Source: Tahibacter sp042701255
GTDB taxonomy: Bacteria; Pseudomonadota; Gammaproteobacteria; Xanthomonadales; Rhodanobacteraceae
Assembly (NCBI RefSeq): GCF_042701255.1
Contig: NZ_CP170554.1
Span: 4,154,001 to 4,218,000 of the forward strand
Reading direction: 5' to 3'
DNA: 64,000 nt
Under the pieces are notes generated by a model that saw only the letters and a program-made list of their open reading frames with translations, was not told the origin of the DNA and did no database searches. Below are positions 9,717 through 17,494 of this stretch, piece by piece. Made by a program: the position numbers and the translations under genes. Each line of letters begins with the position of its first letter. Positions within the stretch are counted from its first letter, which is position 1.

Positions 9717-10808
9717 TCAGGTGTTCTGGATCACGATCTTGGGGAACTGGATGCTCTTGTTGCGCGCCTGCAGCGACAGCTTCGCCGCGACGCGCCGCGC
9801 GATCTCGCGATAGCGCAGCGCGATGTCCGACTGCGGCGCGGCGATCACGCTGGGCGTGCCCGCGTCGGCTTCGCTGCGGATGCGCATGTCCAGCGGCAGG
9901 GAACCCAGCAGCGGCACACCGTACTGCTGCGCCATGCGCTCGCCGCCGCCGTGGCCGAAGATCGGTTCCTCGTGGCCGCAGTTCGAGCAGACATGGGTGG
10001 CCATGTTCTCGATGATGCCGAGCACCGGCACCTCGACCTTGCCGAACATCTTCAGCGCCTTCTTCGCATCGATCAGCGCAATGTCCTGCGGTGTCGTGAC
10101 GATGACCGCGGCGCTCATCGGAATGCGCTGGGCCAGGGTCAGCGCGATGTCGCCGGTGCCCGGCGGGAAATCGATGACGAGGTAATCGAGCTCGTCCCAG
10201 AGCGTGTTGGTCGCCAGCTGCATCAGCGCCTGCGTGACCATCGGGCCGCGCCAGATCACCGGCGTGTCCTCCTCGATCATGTAGCCGATGCTCATGATCT
10301 GCAGGCCGTGGTTGCGCTTGGGATTGAAGTTCTGCCCGTCGGGACTGTCGGGCTTGCCCGAGGTCGCGGTCAGCAGCGGCAGCGAAGGACCGTAGACGTC
10401 GGCATCGAGCACGCCGACGCGGGCGCCTTCGGCCGACAGGGCGAGGGCGAGATTGACCGCCGTCGTGGACTTGCCGACACCGCCCTTGCCCGAGGCGACG
10501 GCGACGATGTTGCGCACGCCCGGCAGCGGACTCAGATCCTTCTGCACCTGATGCGCATAGACGCGGAACGAGACGGTCACGACGGCCGCTTCGACCTCCG
10601 GCAGCGCTTCGAGCACGCGCTGGATTTCTGCGGCGAGCTCGCCCTGCCAGCCGGCGGCCGGATAGCTCAGCTGCACGTCGACCGACACGCGCGAACCGGC
10701 GATGCCGACCGCGCGCAGGGCGCCGCTGCTGACGATGTCGCTGCCCGTATGCGGGTCCTGAACGGCGGCCAATGTCTGCCGCACCAGGGCCTCGGTAACC
10801 TGGGTCAT
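9717..10808 (-). CDS. mrp: Iron-sulfur cluster carrier Mrp/ApbC (P-loop ATPase)
   Basis: A 363-aa cytosolic Fe-S scaffold/carrier of the Mrp/NBP35 family. An N-terminal MIP18/DUF59-like domain (residues 1-85) is followed by the deviant Walker A SGKGGVGKST (residues 106-115), a DYLVIDFPPGTGD Walker B region, and the C-terminal CSNC pair that binds the bridging cluster. The start has AGGAG about 7 bases upstream. A TACAAT element lies just upstream on the minus strand (near 10832-10837), in the divergent region shared with the 10953 lipoprotein gene. Confidence 0.95.
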   Translation of the reverse strand: MTQVTEALVRQTLAAVQDPHTGSDIVSSGALRAVGIAGSRVSVDVQLSYPAAGWQGELAAEIQRVLEALPEVEAAVVTVSFRVYAHQVQKDLSPLPGVRNIVAVASGKGGVGKSTTAVNLALALSAEGARVGVLDADVYGPSLPLLTATSGKPDSPDGQNFNPKRNHGLQIMSIGYMIEEDTPVIWRGPMVTQALMQLATNTLWDELDYLVIDFPPGTGDIALTLAQRIPMSAAVIVTTPQDIALIDAKKALKMFGKVEVPVLGIIENMATHVCSNCGHEEPIFGHGGGERMAQQYGVPLLGSLPLDMRIRSEADAGTPSVIAAPQSDIALRYREIARRVAAKLSLQARNKSIQFPKIVIQNT

Positions 10809-10952
10809 AACTGCTCCTGGGAAACTTCGGCGCGAATTGTAGTGTCAAACCCCCCGCTGCGCAGAGCCGGGCCGACTCGCCCGCCGCATTGCGATCCGCC
10901 GCCCGCGCCGGCATCCTGCGCGCCGCGCCTCTCGTCCCCCGAGGATTTCCCC

Positions 10953-11420
10953 ATGCGTTCGAGCTTCCGAATTTCGCTTGCCCTTGCCCTGTGCGCCGCC
11001 GTCGCGGCCTGCTCCGGCGAGGCGCCGCCCGCGGCCAAGGACGCCGCCGCCGACGTCGCCAAGGAATCCGCCGGCGCGCGCGAGGCCGCGATCCACGACC
11101 CGCGCGGCCCCAGCAGCGACGCCGCCTCGCGCCGGCCGGTCGCCCACAACCCGATCGAGCTCGACAACACCGACCGCCCGGGCGACATGCCCAAGGTCCG
11201 CCCGACCGGCCGCCTCGAATGCGACCAGTTCGCCGAGAAGCTGCGCCAGTGCGTCAACAGCGGCGCGCTGTCGCCGGAAGCCCGCGAAAGCCTGCGCTCG
11301 GAATACGTCGTCGCGATCAATGCGGCCAAGTTCAAGTCCGCCGACCTGTCCAAGAGCTGCCTCGACATCCAGGAAAAACTGCAGCCGCGCCTGGCGCAGG
11401 CGGGTTGCCGGAACTTCTGA
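10953..11420 (+). CDS. Cys-containing lipoprotein of unknown function
   Basis: A 155-aa lipoprotein (lipobox AVAAC near residue 17) with GAGGA before the ATG. After an Ala-rich, disordered stretch the last 70 residues carry four Cys in the pattern CDQF..LRQCV..SCLD..GC, spaced as in a small disulfide-bonded helical domain found in many proteobacterial periplasmic proteins. The role is unknown. It is divergent from mrp and followed by a palindrome with a T-tract. Confidence 0.7.
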   Translation: MRSSFRISLALALCAAVAACSGEAPPAAKDAAADVAKESAGAREAAIHDPRGPSSDAASRRPVAHNPIELDNTDRPGDMPKVRPTGRLECDQFAEKLRQCVNSGALSPEARESLRSEYVVAINAAKFKSADLSKSCLDIQEKLQPRLAQAGCRNF

Positions 11421-11499
11421 ACGGCTGAGCCGGCGATTGCGGCGGGGCCTTCAAACGATGACGCCGCTGGTGTTTCAGCCGCCGCCTTAGCGACGGCGC

Positions 11500-11546
11500 A
11501 AACCCCATCCCCACCCATGCCCTCCCCTTGAAGGGGAGGGTTTTTT
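11500..11546 (+). repeat. REP-like palindromic element, copy 1 (also terminator-like)
   Basis: A head (accccatccccacccatg) is joined to a perfect palindrome with 10-bp arms ccctcccctt / aaggggaggg and then six T, which would serve as a terminator for the upstream lipoprotein gene. An inverted copy lies at 11747-11794 with the same head sequence. Confidence 0.7.
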
Positions 11547-11658
11547 GTGGTCCGGGACAGCTGCCAAATGCTTGTAGCGCAAGCATTGTCAAGGCACGGA
11601 GGGTGCGGCTTGGCATAAGGGCGACAGAGCCAACGTTGCCGAAGCATTCCGACCGCTC

Positions 11659-11686
11659 AAACCCTCCCCTTCAGATCAGAGGGGTG
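11659..11686 (+). repeat. Partial REP-like element
   Basis: The sequence aaaccctccccttcag...aggggtgaag is a decayed form of the same palindrome, with a broken right arm. It lies between the two full copies. Confidence 0.45.
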
Positions 11687-11746
11687 AAGACCGTCGCTCT
11701 GAAGCGCAGGCTCTGACGGCCTTGAACACACGACGGGCCGCGGCCC

Positions 11747-11794
11747 CAAAACCCTCCCCTTCAAGGGGAGGGCATGGGTGGGGGATGGGTTTTG
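11747..11794 (-). repeat. REP-like palindromic element, copy 2 (inverted)
   Basis: The reverse complement of the 11500-11546 element: ten-base arms ccctcccctt / aaggggaggg followed by catgggtgggggatgggttt. The two full copies face each other about 200 bases apart, like a BIME-type arrangement. Apart from these elements no gene is visible in 11421-11961. Confidence 0.7.
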
Positions 11795-11920
11795 CACGGC
11801 GATGACGAGCCTCATGCCGTCATCCTTCGAGGCAAGCGCCAATAGCCTCAGCAACTCGTTCCCCGCGTAATCATCCGCTCGCCAGCCACCCGCCTCCGCA
11901 GCCGCACCGGCCCCGCATGT

Positions 11921-11926
11921 CATAAT
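11921..11926 (+). promoter_or_regulatory. Candidate -10 box for metG
   Basis: CATAAT lies 35 bases before the metG ATG. No convincing -35 hexamer is visible at 16-18 bp, so only the -10 element is proposed. Confidence 0.35.
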
Positions 11927-11961
11927 CCAGGGCCGCAACAGCCCAGCCCGGAAGCCATCGG

Positions 11962-14121
11962 ATGACTTCGCCGCGTCGCCTACTCGTCACCTGCGCCCTG
12001 CCCTATGCCAACGGCCCGCTGCATCTGGGGCATCTCGTCGGCTACACCCAGGGCGACATCTGGACCCGCGCGCAGCGCATGAGCGGCAACGTCGTGCATT
12101 TCGTCTGCGCCGACGACGCCCACGGCACACCGATCATGCTGGCTGCCGAGAAGGAAGGCGTCGCGCCGGAAGTCTTCATCGAGCCGATACGCCAATCGCA
12201 CGAAGCGGATTTCCGCGACTTCGGCGTTGCGTTCGACCACTACCACACCACGCACAGCGACGAGAACCGCCAGCTCGCCGAAGAGATCTACCGGCGCCTG
12301 CGCCTGGAAGGTCACATCGTGCCGCGCGTGATCGAGCAGCTCTACGATCCGGTCAAGTCCATGTTCCTGCCGGATCGCTACATCAAGGGCGAGTGTCCGA
12401 ACTGCGGCACGCCGGACCAGTACGGCGACAACTGCGAGAACTGCGGTGCGAGCTACGCGCCGACCGAACTGAAGAACCCGCGCTCGGTCGTGTCCGGCGC
12501 CGTGCCGGTGCTGCGCGAATCCGAGCACTACTTCTTCGAAGTCGGCCATTTCACCGACTTCCTGCGTGAATGGCTGTCCGGCGATTCGGCCCACAGCAGC
12601 GTCAAGGCCAAGCTGCGCGAATGGCTCGACGGCGAGCTGCGCGCCTGGGACATTTCGCGCGACGCGCCGTATTTCGGCTTCGCGATTCCCGACGCACCGG
12701 GCAAGTTCTTCTACGTCTGGCTCGACGCGCCGATCGGCTACCTCGCGAGCTTCAAGGCGCTCTGCGACAGCGGCAAGAAGGCCGCGAACGTCAACGATCC
12801 GCTGCAGACCAGCGACTACGACGTGTTCCTGCGCCGCGACAGCGCCGACTTCGATCCGGCCACCGAACTGCACCACTTCATCGGCAAGGACATCATCAAT
12901 TTCCACGGCCTGTTCTGGCCGGCCATGCTGCACGGCGCCGGCTACCGCGCGCCGACCGCGCTGCACGTCAACGGGTACCTGACGGTCAACGGCGCAAAGA
13001 TGTCCAAGTCGCGCGGCACCTTCATCCAGGCGCGCACCTATCTCGATGCGGGCCTCGATCCGGAATACCTGCGCTACTACTTCGCCGCGAAGACCGGCGC
13101 CGGTGTCGACGACCTCGATCTGAACCTCGACGACTTCGTCGCGCGCGTCAACGCCGATCTCGTCGGCAAGTTCGTCAACATCGCCAGCCGCTGCGCCGGC
13201 TTCGTCAACAAACGCTTCGCCGGCGTGCTCGCCCAGGCGCTGCCGGATGAGGCCATGTACGCGCGCTTCGTCGCCGCGGCGAGCGAGGTGCAGCAGTCCT
13301 ACGACGACGGCGAATTCAGCCGCGCAGTCCGCCAGACCATGGCCCTGGCCGACGAGGCCAACCGCTACATCGACGACAGGAAGCCCTGGGTCGTCGCCAA
13401 GCAGGAAGGCACCGACACAGAACTGCTCGCCGTCTGCACCCAGGGCCTGAACCTGTTCCGCGTGCTCGCCGCGTGCCTGAAGCCCGTGCTGCCGGCCACG
13501 GTTGCGCGCGCCGAACACTTCCTCGCCGATACGCTCGACAGCTGGCACACCATCAGCCAGCCGCTGCTCAACCACTGCCTGCGCGAATTCCAGCCGCTGC
13601 TGACGCGCGTCGACCCCAAACAGATCGAGACCATGACTGCCGCCAGTACCGAAGACCTGCAGCCTGCCGCGGCTGCCGATACCGCTGCAAAGCCCGCGAA
13701 ACCGGCAAAGCCCGCGAATGCAACCAAGCCGGCTGCTGCCGCCGCTTCCGCGGCATCGTCGAACGCGAGTGCCGCGCCCGGCGCCGCGGCAACCATCAAC
13801 ATCGACGACTTCGCAAAGCTCGACCTGCGCATCGGCCTCGTCACGGCCTGCGAATTCGTCGACGGCTCCGACAAGCTGCTGCGCTTCGAACTCGACGCCG
13901 GCGAACTCGGCAAGCGCCAGATCTTCTCCGGCATCCGCGGCGCCTACGCCGAACCGGAAAAACTCGTCGGCCGCAAAGTCGTGTTCATCGCCAACCTCGC
14001 GCCGCGCAAGATGCGCTTCGGCATCTCCGAAGGCATGATCCTGTCCGCCGGCACCGGCGGCGACGACCTGCACCTGCTCGACGTCGACGCCGGCGCGAGC
14101 GCGGGCATGCCGGTCAAGTAA
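11962..14121 (+). CDS. metG: Methionyl-tRNA synthetase
   Basis: Charges tRNA-Met. The 719 aa contain the HIGH-type motif GPLHLGHL (residues 16-23), a zinc knuckle CPNCG...CENCG near residues 146-161 and the KMSKS loop GAKMSKSRGTF near residue 350. An anticodon-binding helical domain follows. An Ala/Lys/Pro-rich linker of about 50 residues leads to a C-terminal Trbp111-like tRNA-binding domain (FAKLDLRIGLV to the end). The low-complexity linker is longer than usual. The RsxA-like gene begins 5 bases after the stop. Confidence 0.97.
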   Translation: MTSPRRLLVTCALPYANGPLHLGHLVGYTQGDIWTRAQRMSGNVVHFVCADDAHGTPIMLAAEKEGVAPEVFIEPIRQSHEADFRDFGVAFDHYHTTHSDENRQLAEEIYRRLRLEGHIVPRVIEQLYDPVKSMFLPDRYIKGECPNCGTPDQYGDNCENCGASYAPTELKNPRSVVSGAVPVLRESEHYFFEVGHFTDFLREWLSGDSAHSSVKAKLREWLDGELRAWDISRDAPYFGFAIPDAPGKFFYVWLDAPIGYLASFKALCDSGKKAANVNDPLQTSDYDVFLRRDSADFDPATELHHFIGKDIINFHGLFWPAMLHGAGYRAPTALHVNGYLTVNGAKMSKSRGTFIQARTYLDAGLDPEYLRYYFAAKTGAGVDDLDLNLDDFVARVNADLVGKFVNIASRCAGFVNKRFAGVLAQALPDEAMYARFVAAASEVQQSYDDGEFSRAVRQTMALADEANRYIDDRKPWVVAKQEGTDTELLAVCTQGLNLFRVLAACLKPVLPATVARAEHFLADTLDSWHTISQPLLNHCLREFQPLLTRVDPKQIETMTAASTEDLQPAAAADTAAKPAKPAKPANATKPAAAAASAASSNASAAPGAAATINIDDFAKLDLRIGLVTACEFVDGSDKLLRFELDAGELGKRQIFSGIRGAYAEPEKLVGRKVVFIANLAPRKMRFGISEGMILSAGTGGDDLHLLDVDAGASAGMPVK

Positions 14122-14126
14122 GCGCG

Positions 14127-14753
14127 ATGGACGGCGGCGCGCTGATCGCGAGTCTGGTCGCGCTGGCGCTGGCCAATCGGGTGTTGCTGGGCACCGCGGC
14201 AACGACGCCTGCGGTGCTGTCGTCGCAGCGTAGTGCCTCGGCGCCGGAATCCGCGTCGTCGTTGATCATCGCCGAAGCGCCCGCGACGCCGCTGCGCGAT
14301 CTCGCCGTGCACGGCGTGCTCAGCGCGCTCGTCGTCTGCCTCACCGCCATCGCCAGTTGGAGCGTGCAGCAAGCGCTCGTCCCGCTGGCCTTGCTGCATT
14401 CGACGGCCTTCCTCGTGCTGCCGCTGGCCGCCGCGACGACGGCGCTGACCGCGTTCGCGACGACGCGCTGGCGCGCACCGTTGCATGCGGCCGCCTGGCC
14501 GCTGATCGCGGCCAACGCCGTGGCCATCGCCGTGCTCGTGCCGGCGGCCGCGACATCCGATCTCGCCACCGCACTGCTGCGCAGCTTCCTCGCCGGCGCC
14601 GGCTTCACACTGGCGCTGCTCGCGCTGGCCACCCTCGACCTACGCCTGCAGCCACGCGAAGCACCCGCCGCATTCCGCGGCCTGCCGCTGTCCCTGCTCA
14701 ACGCCGGCCTGCTCGCGCTGGCCGCGCAAGGGCTGGCCGGCTTCGTAACCTGA
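14127..14753 (+). CDS. RsxA/RnfA-like integral membrane protein
   Basis: A 208-aa, strongly hydrophobic protein with about six membrane segments. The C-terminal half follows RnfA/RsxA closely in pattern: a HSTAFLVLPLAAATTAL segment, a WPLIAANAVAIAVLV segment where RnfA has 'LPLITTNCAVLG', and APAAFRGLPLSLLNAGLLAL where RnfA has 'PFRG..IALI.AGL'. The conserved TTNC becomes AANA, so the membrane Cys is lost. Located 5 bases after metG and 19 bases before rsxB, it is probably cotranscribed with both. The pairing with RsxB supports a role in a reduced Rnf/Rsx electron-transfer complex. Confidence 0.65.
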   Translation: MDGGALIASLVALALANRVLLGTAATTPAVLSSQRSASAPESASSLIIAEAPATPLRDLAVHGVLSALVVCLTAIASWSVQQALVPLALLHSTAFLVLPLAAATTALTAFATTRWRAPLHAAAWPLIAANAVAIAVLVPAAATSDLATALLRSFLAGAGFTLALLALATLDLRLQPREAPAAFRGLPLSLLNAGLLALAAQGLAGFVT

Positions 14754-14772
14754 ATCCGGGACGCGCCACGCG

Positions 14773-15270
14773 ATGCTCGCCGCCCTGTCGCTGATCCTGC
14801 TGCTCGCCGCGCTGTTCGCGTTCGCGCTGCACAAGCTCGTGCCGGCGACGACCTCCCCCGTCGCACCGCTAGCCGACCGCATCGACGCCCTGCTGCCGCA
14901 GACCCAATGCGGCCAATGCCACTACGCCGGCTGCCGCCCCTACGCCGAAGCCATCGCCGCCGGCGACGCCGACATCAACCAATGCCCACCCGGCGGCGAA
15001 GCCGGCATCCGCGCGCTCGCCGCGCTACTCGGCCGCGAGTTCAAGCCGCTGAATCCCGAACATGGCGTCGAGACGCCGCGCACCGTCGCCGTCATCGACG
15101 AAGCCGTCTGCATCGGTTGCACCAAATGCATACAGGTCTGTCCGGTCGACGCGATTCTGGGGGCGCCGCAGGTCATGCATTCGGTGCTGACGGAGGAATG
15201 TACGGGGTGCGGGCTTTGTTTGGTGCCTTGTCCGGTGGATTGCATAGCGTTGGCGCCACCACCGCGCTAA
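14773..15270 (+). CDS. rsxB: Rnf/Rsx complex subunit B-like ferredoxin
   Basis: A 165-aa membrane-anchored iron-sulfur protein. An N-terminal membrane helix (AALSLILLLAALFAFAL) is followed by a 4Fe-4S domain TQCGQCHYAGCRPYAEAI...CPPGG, then two ferredoxin motifs, CIGCTKCIQVCPVD and CTGCGLCLVPCPVDC, giving three predicted 4Fe-4S clusters. This is the domain order of RsxB/RnfB. Genes for subunits C, D, G and E are absent here, and the accessory island starts directly after the stop. Confidence 0.88.
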   Translation: MLAALSLILLLAALFAFALHKLVPATTSPVAPLADRIDALLPQTQCGQCHYAGCRPYAEAIAAGDADINQCPPGGEAGIRALAALLGREFKPLNPEHGVETPRTVAVIDEAVCIGCTKCIQVCPVDAILGAPQVMHSVLTEECTGCGLCLVPCPVDCIALAPPPR

Positions 15271-15435
15271 GGTCACGAACATGCCTGCAAGCAATGCGCC
15301 GATGATATGCAACGCAACTCAATGGGCGAGAGACAGACACGCTATCGACTCACTGCACTTCTGCATTACGGTACTACCCTAGTCGGTTGTCCAAGCCGAT
15401 ACTCCTGGCACGGCCTAACTTGAGCGTTGTCTACC

Positions 15436-15906
15436 ATGGCAGCCGATATTGCAACTGCACTAATAGCCGCAGGGGGCGCCACTATTCTGGCAGTCGTCAC
15501 TTACGGCCTGACCAAGAAACGCGAGCGGGAGGCCGACCTCCGCAAGGAGCGCCTTGCACACTATAAGGATTTTATAGCCAGTCTCAGCGGCGTCATTACT
15601 GGAGAGGACACGCCAGATGGCCAGCGCGCGTTTGCTCGAGCATGCAACAACCTCAACCTTGTTGCGCCACAACAGGTAATTCAGGCATTGCAGACATTCC
15701 AAGACGAGATTCGTGCCAGCAACACCAACAAGAATCGCGAGCGCCACGACCAATTACTGTCTCGACTGCTCTTCGAGATTCGCAGAGATCTTGGAATTTG
15801 GCCTAAAGATAGCCAAGACTTCAAGGTTGAACTATGGGCTTCAGGGTCTCACACCAACCAGCCCCCGCAAGTTCCTCAGGTTGACGCTGCTTCGCGGCGT
15901 AGTTAA
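15436..15906 (+). CDS. Small membrane-anchored protein of unknown function
   Basis: A 156-aa protein with one N-terminal membrane segment (ATALIAAGGATILAVVTYG) followed by a charged, helical cytosolic part (KKREREADLRKERLAHYKDF). ATG 15436 is chosen; an in-frame TTG lies 9 bases upstream. Base composition is visibly lower in GC than in the metG-rsxB genes, which suggests transfer. It lies 32 bases upstream of a DUF2971 gene on the same strand, so the two look like a unit. No family was recognised. Confidence 0.6.
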   Translation: MAADIATALIAAGGATILAVVTYGLTKKREREADLRKERLAHYKDFIASLSGVITGEDTPDGQRAFARACNNLNLVAPQQVIQALQTFQDEIRASNTNKNRERHDQLLSRLLFEIRRDLGIWPKDSQDFKVELWASGSHTNQPPQVPQVDAASRRS

Positions 15907-15938
15907 CTCAAAAGCCATATTGCAAGGGAGATACTGAA

Positions 15939-16565
15939 GTGGGTGACATTCAACTCTTCAGATATACGGATCTTCCGTCGCTAATTCATATCCTCACGAA
16001 TCGCCAGCTAACTCTCCTTGACCCCATGACATGGGATGACAAGAACGATTCAAGTTTCGTAACGCTATATAGAGAGAAGTGCGCTCTTTCGTCGGTCCTC
16101 GCCCTGTGTTTCACGCGTGCATCAGAGACCTATCATCACTGGCGCATTTTTGCGCCCACGTCTTCAGGTGTCCGCGTTACATTGGACGAAAAGTTACTTC
16201 GCAATTCGATCATGGGAATTAATGACCTTCAACTCGCTGACGTTGAGTACATAAAGATTCCAGACATTCGTAAAAAATCGATTGACCGAAGACGCCTTCC
16301 GTTTATTAAGCGCTATCCATATCATCAGGAGAATGAAGTGCGCCTTCTCTGGGAGTCAACAACGGAAGATAGGCATTCTTACGCATTGCCTATCGACATC
16401 AAGGCAATTAGCCGAGTAACCCTGAGTCCGTGGTTACATCCAGCACTCGTCGAGAGCGTGAAGTCCACGCTAAAAAGCATAGATGGATGCAACTCCCTTA
16501 CAGTTCATCGCACAACGCTCATAAGCAATGATGAGTGGCTCAAGCATGGTGCGGCTGCAAAATGA
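15939..16565 (+). CDS. DUF2971 family protein
   Basis: A 208-aa protein with a GTG start preceded by GGAG at 8 bases. The opening 'LFRYTDLPSLIHIL...QLTLLDPMTWDD' and the later CFTRASETYHHWRIFA...SGVRVTLDEKLL match the typical DUF2971 layout ('kYr.l', 'np..fnDp', 'cfs......WsyYa....G'). The biochemical function of the family is not known to me; members often sit in variable islands. GC is low compared with neighbours. A T8 run (16642-16649) lies about 80 bases after the stop. Confidence 0.7.
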   Translation: MGDIQLFRYTDLPSLIHILTNRQLTLLDPMTWDDKNDSSFVTLYREKCALSSVLALCFTRASETYHHWRIFAPTSSGVRVTLDEKLLRNSIMGINDLQLADVEYIKIPDIRKKSIDRRRLPFIKRYPYHQENEVRLLWESTTEDRHSYALPIDIKAISRVTLSPWLHPALVESVKSTLKSIDGCNSLTVHRTTLISNDEWLKHGAAAK

Positions 16566-16737
16566 CAGTCCGATCGAGCAGCGCCGCCAATACCATGAGA
16601 GTCCTGGATGATTCTCAAACGAATCTCGGTAGCTCAAAAGCTTTTTTTTGCTGCGGAACTGATCACTAGATGTGGACAAATCCTCCCCCTTGACGCCACC
16701 CGCAACCAAGTAAACAATCCGCACGTTGCCGCCAATT

Positions 16738-16918
16738 CGGCAACCGGGCTTGGCAGCCCGAACTCTTACGGCGCACACAACGCCGCACTGAAACCGGCGT
16801 TTTTTTACGCCCGGAATTCGTGCGGCGTAACCTGCCGATTTCTGGCGGCGGTGTGCGGGGAGCCGCAAGGCTCGCCGGTCCGTAAGCCGGTCTGCCAACC
16901 CGCACACCGTTCGCCACC
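16738..16918 (+). ncRNA. Candidate structured leader/regulatory RNA, C4-like
   Basis: Several stems are visible directly. A hairpin cgggct/agcccg lies at 16745-16760. A long-range stem pairs ggtgtgcggg (16850-16859) with cccgcacacc (16899-16908), ten perfect pairs, and is extended by tggcg (16843-16847) with cgcca (16912-16916). Inside it are two hairpins, agcc-gcaa-ggct (16861-16872, a GNRA tetraloop) and ccgg...ccgg (16875-16890). With the attenuator-like terminator just upstream, the layout resembles the C4 antisense RNA/ash leader of P4-like satellites. That name is a recollection, not a search result. Confidence 0.5.
16769..16806 (+). terminator. Intrinsic terminator with a competing upstream stem (attenuator-like)
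   Basis: The hairpin cgccg (16781-16785) with cggcg (16795-16799) is followed at once by seven T (16800-16806). The segment cggcg at 16769-16773 can pair with the same cgccg, so the terminator stem has a rival partner. This is the arrangement of an attenuator or antisense-regulated terminator. It belongs to the structured leader of the 92-aa gene. Confidence 0.5.
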
Positions 16919-17060
16919 CTTTTCTCACCGTTCCGGGTGGTGACTCCACGCAAAGGGAGTTGTCCATGGATAGTCGGTATGCGTTCTGCAGCACCGGACT
17001 GAGTTCCGGTCATCTTGCCCGCACCCGCGGCGTCGTTGCCTCATCAGGGAGGCCCGCGCC

Positions 17061-17339
17061 ATGACCCGTCAAGGTTCGTTCTTTCCGCTGCGTCGCGACG
17101 TCGCCACCGCCGAGCCGGTGATGTTCGCGTACGTGCTCGACACGCCGGCGCAGCGCGAGGCGTTGCAGGAAGAAATGCTCGACCGCATTGCGGCGATCCA
17201 GGCGCTCAGCGAGACGGTCGCGTCGGCGCAGCTCGAAGCGATCGGTTCGCGCTCGCACGGCGGCATTCTCGATGCGCTCGCGATTCTGTCGCGCGACGTG
17301 CGCGGGCTCATGGAAGCGCGGTTCCATCCGGGCCCGTGA
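17061..17339 (+). CDS. 92-aa protein, intact member of a family repeated in the island
   Basis: A small, mostly helical acidic protein, with GGGAGG before the ATG. The C-terminal half contains MLDRIAAIQALSETVASAQ and GGILDALAILSRDVRGLME. Degraded relatives of the same gene occur at 21505-21558, 22968-23040 and 24884-25072, each followed by a similar inverted repeat. Size and helical layout recall small DUF3077/DUF6124-like proteins that carry an Ala-rich helix and an 'ilDalamL' helix, but this is not a firm match. It follows the structured leader and precedes the first rhs gene. The function is unknown. Confidence 0.65.
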   Translation: MTRQGSFFPLRRDVATAEPVMFAYVLDTPAQREALQEEMLDRIAAIQALSETVASAQLEAIGSRSHGGILDALAILSRDVRGLMEARFHPGP

Positions 17340-17346
17340 GTCCGTT

Positions 17347-17373
17347 GCCGGAGCGGCGCCACGCCGCTCCGGC
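17347..17373 (+). terminator. Perfect 12-bp hairpin after the 92-aa gene
   Basis: gccggagcggcg pairs with cgccgctccggc around a 3-nt loop, followed by ctttcgg. Related hairpins follow the broken copies of the gene at 21567-21593, 23043-23069 and about 25096-25122, so the hairpin is part of the repeated module. Confidence 0.65.
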
Positions 17374-17400
17374 CTTTCGGCGCTGACGCTGCCGACCTGA

Positions 17401-17429
17401 CTGCACGACCAAGCCGACACCGCTATAGT
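17401..17429 (+). promoter_or_regulatory. Candidate rhs promoter, repeated in the island
   Basis: CTGCAC and TATAGT are separated by 17 bases. The same pair with the same spacing occurs at 21622-21650, and TATAGT recurs at 26549-26554 before the second rhs gene. The -35 is a poor match to consensus, so the evidence is conservation between copies. Confidence 0.4.
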
Positions 17430-17494
17430 GAGTCGTGAGACGAGATCGGCCTGCCTTGGCCGAGCGGAATGCTCCGACATCCGAGGGAACCAGG

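Noticed and set aside
10830..10850. TTGACACTACAATTC upstream of mrp read as a complete promoter
   Set aside because: TTGACA and TACAAT are one base apart, so they cannot be the -35 and -10 of one promoter; only the TACAAT is plausible as a -10.
15412..15418. attC-like core GCCTAAC before the island
   Set aside because: No matching GTTRRRY partner was seen at a proper distance; probably chance.
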